48,815 nucleotides of DNA from Limisphaerales bacterium (GTDB lineage Bacteria > Verrucomicrobiota > Verrucomicrobiia > Limisphaerales > SXTU01), in contig WRPG01000061.1 of assembly GCA_009773355.1 (NCBI GenBank), positions 1 to 48,815 of the forward strand, given 5' to 3'. Under the pieces are notes generated by a model. The model was not told the origin of the DNA, did not search any database, and worked only from the letters and a program-made list of their open reading frames with translations. Of this stretch, positions 40,608 through 48,815 are shown in pieces; within the stretch, counting starts at the first letter, position 1, and each line of letters starts with the position of its first letter. Both the position numbers and the translations under genes were made by a program.

Positions 40608-42080
40608 ATGAACCCGCTAAACGAATTCCTCCTCGCCCACACACGCCGTCAGTTCTTCCGCGCCGCCGGCTTGAGCGCCGGTTCGCTCGCGCTCGCGGCC
40701 ATGTCACGCGATGCCTTCGGCGCGCCCACGAAGTCCGGCGGGCCGCGTGTCCACCCCATGTTGACGGGGCTGCCGCACCACGCGCCCAAGGCCAAGCGGC
40801 TCATCTACCTGCACATGAACGGCGGGCCGTCGCAGATTGACATGTGGGATTACAAGCCGCAGCTCGAGGCGCACTTCGACAAGGATTTGCCCGAGTCCGT
40901 CCGCAAGGGCCAGCGCATCACCACGATGACCAGCGGCCAGGCGCGGCTGCCGGTCGCGCCCTCGATGTTCAAGTTCGCCCAGCACGGCAAGGCCGGCACC
41001 TGGGTCAGCGAGCTGCTCCCGCACACCGCCAAGATGGCCGATGAACTCGCCGTCATCCGCAGCATCCACACCGAGGCCATCAACCACGACCCGGCCTGCA
41101 CGTTCGTGATGACCGGCAGCGAGGTGCCCGGCCGCGCGAGCCTCGGCTCGTGGTTGAGCTACGGCCTCGGCAGCGAGAACAATGATTTGCCCAGCTTTGT
41201 CGTGCTCACGCCGAGCTGGTCCAGCGGCGCGGCGGCACAGGCGCTCTTCACGCGCATGTGGCAGAGCGGCTTTCTTTCCACCAAGCACAACGGCGTCGCC
41301 CTCCGCAGCGGCGCGGACCCGGTGCTTTACATCCAGAACCCGCCCGGTGTCGCCGCCGACAACCGCCGCGCGATGCTCGACGGCCTCGGCAAGCTCAACG
41401 CGCTGAACCACGCGCGCTTCGGCGACCCCGAGACGGTCACGCGCATCGCGCAGTATGAAATGGCCTTCCGCATGCAGACCAGCGTGCCCGAGCTGGTGGA
41501 CTTGAAGAAGGAGCCGAAGCACATCCTCGAACGCTACGGCCCGGACGTGACCAAGCCCGGCACCTTCGCCCACAGCGCGTTGCTCGCGCGCCGCCTCGCC
41601 GAGCGCGACGTGCGTGTGGTGCAGATTCTCCATCGCGGCTGGGACCAGCACGGCAATCTTCCCAAAGACATCAAGGCCCAGTGCTCCGACGTGGACCAGC
41701 CCACCTACGCGCTGCTCACGGACCTCAAGGAGCGCGGCCTGCTCAAGGACACGCTCGTCGTGTGGGGCGGTGAGTTCGGGCGCACGGTCTATTCGCAGGG
41801 CACGCTGAAGAAGGACCAGTATGGCCGCGACCATCACCCGCGGAACTTCTGCATGTGGATGGCCGGCGGCGGCACGAAAGGCGGCACCGTCTTCGGCGAG
41901 ACTGACGACTTCAGCTACAACGTGGTGAAAGACCCCGTCCACCTGAACGACCTCAACGCCACGCTCCTGCACCTGATGGGAGTGGACCACCTCAAGCTCA
42001 CCTTCAAACACCTCGGCGTGGACATGCGCCTGAGCGGTCTCGAACGCGAGGCAGAGATCGTGAAGGGCGTGCTGGCCTGA
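40608..42080 (+). CDS. DUF1501 protein with Tat signal
   Basis: From ATG 40608, [20 protein letters not shown] is a twin-arginine signal. The mature protein has DUF1501 features: [20 protein letters not shown] near the start, [71 protein letters not shown] and [20 protein letters not shown], with conserved His/Asp residues of an alkaline-phosphatase-like fold (sulfatase-related). The 490-residue length is typical. It would act with the PSD1/DUF1553 protein encoded two genes upstream. Confidence 0.93.
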   Translation: MNPLNEFLLAHTRRQFFRAAGLSAGSLALAAMSRDAFGAPTKSGGPRVHPMLTGLPHHAPKAKRLIYLHMNGGPSQIDMWDYKPQLEAHFDKDLPESVRKGQRITTMTSGQARLPVAPSMFKFAQHGKAGTWVSELLPHTAKMADELAVIRSIHTEAINHDPACTFVMTGSEVPGRASLGSWLSYGLGSENNDLPSFVVLTPSWSSGAAAQALFTRMWQSGFLSTKHNGVALRSGADPVLYIQNPPGVAADNRRAMLDGLGKLNALNHARFGDPETVTRIAQYEMAFRMQTSVPELVDLKKEPKHILERYGPDVTKPGTFAHSALLARRLAERDVRVVQILHRGWDQHGNLPKDIKAQCSDVDQPTYALLTDLKERGLLKDTLVVWGGEFGRTVYSQGTLKKDQYGRDHHPRNFCMWMAGGGTKGGTVFGETDDFSYNVVKDPVHLNDLNATLLHLMGVDHLKLTFKHLGVDMRLSGLEREAEIVKGVLA

Positions 42081-42153
42081 GCCGGCATTTGCCCTGTCTC
42101 CCCCCGGCAGGCGACGGCGTGCCGGCAGGGAATTCGGACTGGCCGTCGCCAAC

Positions 42154-43395
42154 ATGGAACTGACGCCGATCTTCAAGCTGCTGGTCGCTTTGGGGCTGGG
42201 CTTTCTCGTGGGCTTGCAGCGCGAGTGGGTCAAGAACCGCATCGCCGGCATCCGCACGTTTCCGCTGATCACCGTGATGGGGGTCGTCTGCGGGATGCTC
42301 GCCGAGCGGCACGGCGGCTGGATTCTCGCGGCCGCGCTGGTGGCGCTGGCCGCGTTCGCCCTGCTGGGCAAGGCGCTGGGCGTGACCAGCGAGGCGGCGG
42401 GGCCGGGCATGACCACGGAGGTGGCGAGCCTGGTGATGTTCCTGTGCGGCGCGCTGCTGGCGGCTGATTTCGTCAGCGAGGCGGTGGTGACGGCCGGCTG
42501 CCTCGCGGTGCTGCTGCATTGGAAGGAGCCGCTCCATTCCTTCGCGCAGGGCATGGGCCGGGAGGATTTGCGGGCGGTGATCCAACTGGCCCTGCTCGGG
42601 CTGGTCATCCTGCCGGCGCTGCCGGATCGTGACTTCGGCCCCTACAAGGTCATCAATCCCCGCGACATCTGGCTCATGGTCGTGCTGATCGTGGGCATCA
42701 GCCTCGCCGCCTACGCGGCGGGGCGCGTGTTCAGCGCGCGCCGCGGGCTGCTCATCGCCGGCCTGCTGGGCGGGCTGATCTCGAGCACGGCCACCACCGT
42801 GAGCTTTGCGCGGCGGTCGCGGGTGGCGCCCGCCACCGCGCGCCAGACGGCGGTGGTGGTGCTGATCGCCTCGACGGTGGTGTTCCTCCGCGTGCTGATC
42901 GAACTGGCGCTGGTGGCCCCCACGGTCCTGGCGGTCGTGGCCCCGCCCCTGGGCGTGATGATGTCCGGGATGGCGGCGCTCGCGTGGTTTGCGTTTCGCC
43001 GGGCGGGGGCGCTGGACGAGTCCCCGATCACGCCCGAGGCCCCGCCTTCGGAGCTGAAGGGCGCGATCGGCTTCGGGCTGCTTTACCTGCTGGTGCTGCT
43101 CGGCGTGGCGGCGGCCAAGGAGCACTTCGGCCAGGGCGGGCTTTACGTCGTGGCGGCGCTCTCCGGCCTGACGGACATGGACGCCATCACGCTGTCCTCG
43201 GCGCAACTCGTGAACGCCGGCCAGTTGTCCCCGTGGACCTGCTGGCGGGTGGTGATGGTCGGCGCGCTGGCGAACCTGGCGTTCAAGTTCGGCCTGGTCG
43301 CGCTGCTGGGCGACGCACGAATGCGCAAGTGGGTCGGCATCACCTTTGGTCTCGCCGCCGCGATTGGGTCCGCCTTGGTGGCGTGGTGGCCGTAG
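42154..43395 (+). CDS. MgtC/DUF4010 family membrane protein
   Basis: This 413-residue, very hydrophobic protein starts with the MgtC-like segment KLLVALGLGFLVGLQREWV and GIRTFPLITVMGVVCGML, followed by a DUF4010 region (GLISSTATTVSFARRSR, AALSGLTDMDAITLSSAQLV). About 11-12 membrane helices are visible. Members are linked to magnesium or phosphate homeostasis by family naming, but the transported species is unproven. It is a lone gene between the DUF1501 gene and a convergent TerB-like gene. Confidence 0.85.
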   Translation: MELTPIFKLLVALGLGFLVGLQREWVKNRIAGIRTFPLITVMGVVCGMLAERHGGWILAAALVALAAFALLGKALGVTSEAAGPGMTTEVASLVMFLCGALLAADFVSEAVVTAGCLAVLLHWKEPLHSFAQGMGREDLRAVIQLALLGLVILPALPDRDFGPYKVINPRDIWLMVVLIVGISLAAYAAGRVFSARRGLLIAGLLGGLISSTATTVSFARRSRVAPATARQTAVVVLIASTVVFLRVLIELALVAPTVLAVVAPPLGVMMSGMAALAWFAFRRAGALDESPITPEAPPSELKGAIGFGLLYLLVLLGVAAAKEHFGQGGLYVVAALSGLTDMDAITLSSAQLVNAGQLSPWTCWRVVMVGALANLAFKFGLVALLGDARMRKWVGITFGLAAAIGSALVAWWP

Positions 43396-43424
43396 GCGCC
43401 GGGAGCGTGGACGCCCCGGTTCGG

Positions 43425-44573
43425 TCAGCCCGCCGACAGGACGGCCACGTTGTGCTTGCGGAACAGCACGGTGTAGAGCAGGTCCGCCGTCTCCTCCGCG
43501 AGGCGCAGCGTTTCGCGGACGCGCGCGAGGAACGCCTGCTCGCGGCTGCGCAGCGCGCCGTCGGACATGGCGAGCACGATGAGGTTCGCGTAGAGGCAGC
43601 AGCTTTGCTCCGGGGTCAGCAGTTCCGGCAGGCGGGCCAGCAAACCGTCCACGCCACCCGTGTCGAGCACCCGTTGCGCGGCCTCGACCGGGTCGGAGCC
43701 GGCGGCCAGCGAGCGGATCATCGCCAGTTCGCTTTCGCCGGGCTGGCCGTCCGCCTGGACCATCGCGAGCAGCGCGGCGTAAAAGCCTTCCAACGCCCCG
43801 GCGGCCACCTGACCCTCGGCGTCCATGAAGACCGCGAGGTTGTTCTTGCAGTAGAGCACCTGGAGAATCTGGTCGTAATCGGCCTGCGCGATGTGCCATT
43901 CCGCGCGGAGGTTTTCTGTGAACTCCTGCTCCTCGGTGGTCAGCCTGCCGTCGGCCATGATCATCGCGACGACGTTGGCAAGGACGCACCATTGCTGGTC
44001 GGCGTTCAGCCGCTCGCGCACGGTGGCGATGGTTTCGTCCGTGCCGTTTTGCTCCCAGTAAGAAAGTCCCTCCTGCACCGCCTGCGCGTCCGTGATGGCC
44101 TGGGCCAGGAACAATTCCTCTGCCGCGCAACGCTCGCCATCGAGTTGCATGGCCGCTTGCAGCACGGCGCAAAAGAGCGTCAGGGGCGTGAGCGGCACGG
44201 CGTGCGCCGCGTCCCGGCCCACGCGCACGGAACGCCCGGTGGCGGCGGCCCAAGCGGTGGCGATGCGGTCGAGCGCCGGGCGGTCCCAGCCGGAAAACTT
44301 GAGCAGTGCCCGCCGCCGGGCGGAGGCGACCTCAAGCTGGCAGAACGAGCCGTCCGCCAGCAGCGCGAGGCTCTCGACCTCGGTGAACGGGAAGACGTAG
44401 CTGCGCCACGGGCCGCTGAGCTTCTTGCTGAAGACCACCAGCCGGTCCGGCGCGGCGGCGACGTAGGCCTCGCCCATGCCGCCGTCGAGCGGGTAAAGCG
44501 CGCGGGCCACCTCGGCGGACGGGCCGCCGTGCTCGCGCGCAAATTCCTCCGCCAGATTGCCGGGCAAGTGCAT
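43425..44573 (-). CDS. Protein with TerB-like helical repeats
   Basis: The start at 44573 (MHLPGNLAEEFAREHGG) is preferred; upstream codons are arginine- and glycine-rich. The 382-residue product has an N-terminal ~130-residue domain with beta strands (YVAAAPDRLVVFSKK and WRSYVFPFTEVESLALL, resembling a PH-like domain), then about three helical repeats of the TerB type: LANVVAMIMADGRLTTEEQE, FYAALLAMVQADGQPGESEL and YANLIVLAMSDGALRSREQA. TerB domains bind divalent metals through the D-G-x-(x)-x-x-x-E pattern, seen in each repeat. It may be a metal- or stress-sensing scaffold. No tellurite genes are adjacent. Confidence 0.78.
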   Translation of the reverse strand: MHLPGNLAEEFAREHGGPSAEVARALYPLDGGMGEAYVAAAPDRLVVFSKKLSGPWRSYVFPFTEVESLALLADGSFCQLEVASARRRALLKFSGWDRPALDRIATAWAAATGRSVRVGRDAAHAVPLTPLTLFCAVLQAAMQLDGERCAAEELFLAQAITDAQAVQEGLSYWEQNGTDETIATVRERLNADQQWCVLANVVAMIMADGRLTTEEQEFTENLRAEWHIAQADYDQILQVLYCKNNLAVFMDAEGQVAAGALEGFYAALLAMVQADGQPGESELAMIRSLAAGSDPVEAAQRVLDTGGVDGLLARLPELLTPEQSCCLYANLIVLAMSDGALRSREQAFLARVRETLRLAEETADLLYTVLFRKHNVAVLSAG

Positions 44574-44679
44574 GGGGTTGGTTGAGCTGCGTGAGCCTAG
44601 CCAGCCGCCCCGCCGCCGGGCAACGCCGAAAGGCTCCTCGCGTCCGCACCCGCGCCTTCCGCCGACGCCATCTCCCCCG

Positions 44680-44707
44680 TTGACACCTTGCGGCTCCTTG
44701 TTAGTGT
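44680..44707 (+). promoter_or_regulatory. Possible sigma-70-like promoter of ppdK
   Basis: TTGACA (44680-44685) is a perfect -35 hexamer, followed after 16 bases by TAGTGT (44702-44707), a weak -10. It lies about 60 bases upstream of the ppdK start. No Shine-Dalgarno is evident before the ATG. Confidence 0.45.
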
Positions 44708-44767
44708 CGCGCCTCATTTTTCGCGGACTCTCCCGAGAAACAAAACTGCACTCGACACATCCTGTTT

Positions 44768-47515
<2,748 letters not shown>

Positions 47516-47601
47516 ATTTGTCTCCGCAAGGAGACCTTGTGCGGCCGCTTCGGCGTCTAGCACGCAGGGTTAGCCCGCCCCCGTGGTGAGCGCCCAACTG
47601 A

Positions 47602-47630
47602 GCCGCCCCGGGCAACCGGGGCGGCTTTTT
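47602..47630 (+). terminator. Intrinsic terminator of ppdK
   Basis: GCCGCCCCGG-GCAA-CCGGGGCGGC forms a perfect 10-bp GC-rich stem with a 4-base loop, followed immediately by TTTTT. It lies 86 bases after the ppdK stop. A bidirectional role for the convergent comF-like gene is possible but weaker, because no A-run of length precedes it. Confidence 0.9.
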
Positions 47631-47684
47631 CATTCATCATGCTGCATCCGCCGCCATGCTCCCGCGCAGGACTTGGTCAGCGCC

Positions 47685-48431
47685 TCACAATCCGCGCGCC
47701 AGCGTCCAGACGAGGACTTCGCCCGCGCCGCTTTCGCGCAGCACGCGGGCGACGGCGCTGGTGGTCGCGCCGGTGGTCAGCACGTCGTCGAGGACGATGA
47801 GGCGCTCGCCGTTGAGGGACTTGGGCCGCACGGGCGCGAAGGCGCGGCGGACGTTGTCGGCACGGGCGTGCTTGTCGAGCTGGGTCTGGGTGCGGGTGGG
47901 CTGGACGCGTTTGACCAGCTTGGTCAGCACGGGGATGCCGAGCGCGGCGGCGAGGGGTTTCGCGAGGCGTTCGGCCTGGTTGAACTCGCGCTCGCGCTGC
48001 TTCACCGGGTGCAACGGGACCGGGACGATGCCGGCGCAATGCTCGGCGCGCAGGACCGGGACGGCCTGGCGGATGAGCAGGTCGGCGAGGAACGGCTCGA
48101 ACCACAGCTCGCGGTTGTATTTGTAGCGGTGGATGATGTTGCGGAGGAAATCGTTCGCCACCACCGACGCGCGCGCCCAGCGGAAGTGCAGGTCGAGGTC
48201 GCGGCAGTTCGCGCACTCGAAGGCGTTGGTGATGTCACCGGGATACGGCAGGCCGCAGCGCTCGCAGCACGGCGGCGCGATGAAGCGGAGGTTTCGCCAG
48301 CAGCCCGGGCACACGTAGCCCTCGGCGGGCGTGGCGCGGGCGGCGGCGCAGATCTGGCAGACGGACGGGAAAACGAAGCTCAGGCTGGCGTCGAGCCAGT
48401 CACGCGCGAGGTTCGGAGCCACCGGGTTCAT
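47685..48431 (-). CDS. ComF family phosphoribosyltransferase-like protein
   Basis: With the start at 48431 (MNPVAPNLARDWLDA), the 248-residue protein has an N-terminal zinc-ribbon with pairs CQICAA, CPGC, CERC and CANC, then a phosphoribosyltransferase domain with IVPVPLHPVKQREREFNQAE and the PRPP-binding loop LIVLDDVLTTGATTSAV. ComF proteins assist natural transformation by handling incoming single-stranded DNA in the cytoplasm, though many ComF-like proteins are in non-competent species. It overlaps the end of the upstream CPBP-like gene by about 30 bases. Confidence 0.9.
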   Translation of the reverse strand: MNPVAPNLARDWLDASLSFVFPSVCQICAAARATPAEGYVCPGCWRNLRFIAPPCCERCGLPYPGDITNAFECANCRDLDLHFRWARASVVANDFLRNIIHRYKYNRELWFEPFLADLLIRQAVPVLRAEHCAGIVPVPLHPVKQREREFNQAERLAKPLAAALGIPVLTKLVKRVQPTRTQTQLDKHARADNVRRAFAPVRPKSLNGERLIVLDDVLTTGATTSAVARVLRESGAGEVLVWTLARGL

Positions 48432-48815
48432 CGGGAGTGGCGGGAGTCTGCGGTGTCTGCGGCAAACGCGCAACCACGGCGAGGACGGCGGCCATGACGA
48501 GGCAGGCGAGCCAGCCGTCCAGCAGCTTTTCCGTGCCCCAGAACGCGCCGCCCGCGCTCGTGCCCGGCAAAGTCACGGTTTTGAACACTTTCAGCCAGAA
48601 GACCCAGCCCGCGTGCAGGCCGATGGCGAACCAGAGCTTGCCCGTGCGATGGCACGCCAGGCCGAGCGCGACGCCGCCGAGCGCGAGCGTGAGCGCGGGC
48701 AGGAGGTTTTCGGGGGCGGCCAGGCCGCGCGCCATTCGCGGGAGCAGCGCCAGGCCGGAGGCCCACTCGACCGGCCCGGCGTGTTCGACGCGCGCGAGGA
48801 AATGCACCAGCGAGT
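48400..48815 (-). CDS. CPBP-family intramembrane protease, 3' part
   Basis: The reading frame continues past the window end, so only the C-terminal ~138 residues are seen. Helices contain LLPALTLALGGVALGLACHR and LWFAIGLHAGWVFWLK. The last matches the C-terminal H-x-x-[WF]-[NVA] motif of CPBP (Abi) proteases. The upstream E-E-x-x-x-R motif would lie outside the window. The tail (QTPQTPATPDEPGG) is proline-rich. The gene shares strand with the ComF-like gene and overlaps its start. Confidence 0.75.
   Translation of the reverse strand, partial: SLVHFLARVEHAGPVEWASGLALLPRMARGLAAPENLLPALTLALGGVALGLACHRTGKLWFAIGLHAGWVFWLKVFKTVTLPGTSAGGAFWGTEKLLDGWLACLVMAAVLAVVARLPQTPQTPATPDEPGGSEPRA

Noticed and set aside
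42004-44253. 749-codon minus-strand open frame spanning the DUF4010 and TerB-like genes
   Set aside because: It crosses gene boundaries, partly antisense and partly out of frame with real genes, and has no domain pattern.

Overview
The window looks like chromosomal DNA of a GC-rich (roughly 65% by eye) Verrucomicrobiota bacterium, or a close Planctomycetota-Verrucomicrobiota relative. The case rests on family content: a DUF1559/H-X9-DG pseudopilin, a DUF1592/DUF1552 pair, a PSD1-DUF1549/DUF1553 protein with a DUF1501 partner, a sulfatase, a SASA esterase, a delta-60 repeat protein with an Ig-like domain, and YgiQ, TerB and PPDK homologues. No taxonomic marker such as rRNA is present, so the placement is an inference.

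Layout. 1-2.3 kb holds a pseudopilin and a GspF/PilC-type inner-membrane protein. 2.4-4.4 kb holds dnaX with the small SRP RNA just upstream on the same strand, an order also known from Firmicutes. 4.5-9.4 kb is a mixed block: SGNH hydrolase, a small membrane protein, a RelE-like toxin-antitoxin pair, a GlcD-type FAD oxidase, a DUF1232-like protein, a secreted protein and tRNA-Gln(TTG). 9.6-22.2 kb is a run of exported catabolic proteins on the + strand: SASA esterase, a HExxH protein, an enolase-superfamily enzyme, a PL10-like pectate lyase, a sulfatase, a truncated DUF1592 paralogue, a seven-repeat delta-60 protein and the intact DUF1592-DUF1552 pair. 22.3-31 kb holds two secreted proteins (one YceI), an orphan sugar-type ABC permease, a HigBA-like pair, trpE, a Tat/lipoprotein amidohydrolase, YgiQ and a protein built of two copies of an unrecognised ~65-residue module.

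31.1-34.7 kb is an accessory island and the most interesting part. A four-helix-bundle (S23/IVP-type) gene is bracketed by clusters of a degenerate heptamer (consensus near TCGGCTA/CAATCGG). About 350 bp beyond it, ten GATC sites lie within 204 bp directly upstream of a DpnA-like GATC-type adenine methyltransferase. That gene carries a 25-nt poly-C tract. It overlaps a PD-ExK nuclease gene, which is followed by a compact BglII-like nuclease and a decayed ORF6N/KilA-N fragment. The same heptamer appears inside the coding sequence of the PSD1 gene at 37.4 kb.

34.7-48.8 kb holds a cupin/mannose-6-phosphate-isomerase-like protein, a zinc-ribbon protein, the heptose-1-phosphate adenylyltransferase gene, the PSD1/DUF1501 pair split by a small membrane-protein gene, an MgtC/DUF4010 protein, a TerB-like protein, ppdK with a clear terminator, a ComF-type phosphoribosyltransferase and the 3' part of a CPBP-type membrane protease.

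A recurring theme is short palindromic repeats. They lie just after stop codons, as inverted pairs between genes, and twice in frame inside the linker of DnaX. All functional statements are based on motifs and family knowledge; no database search was run.
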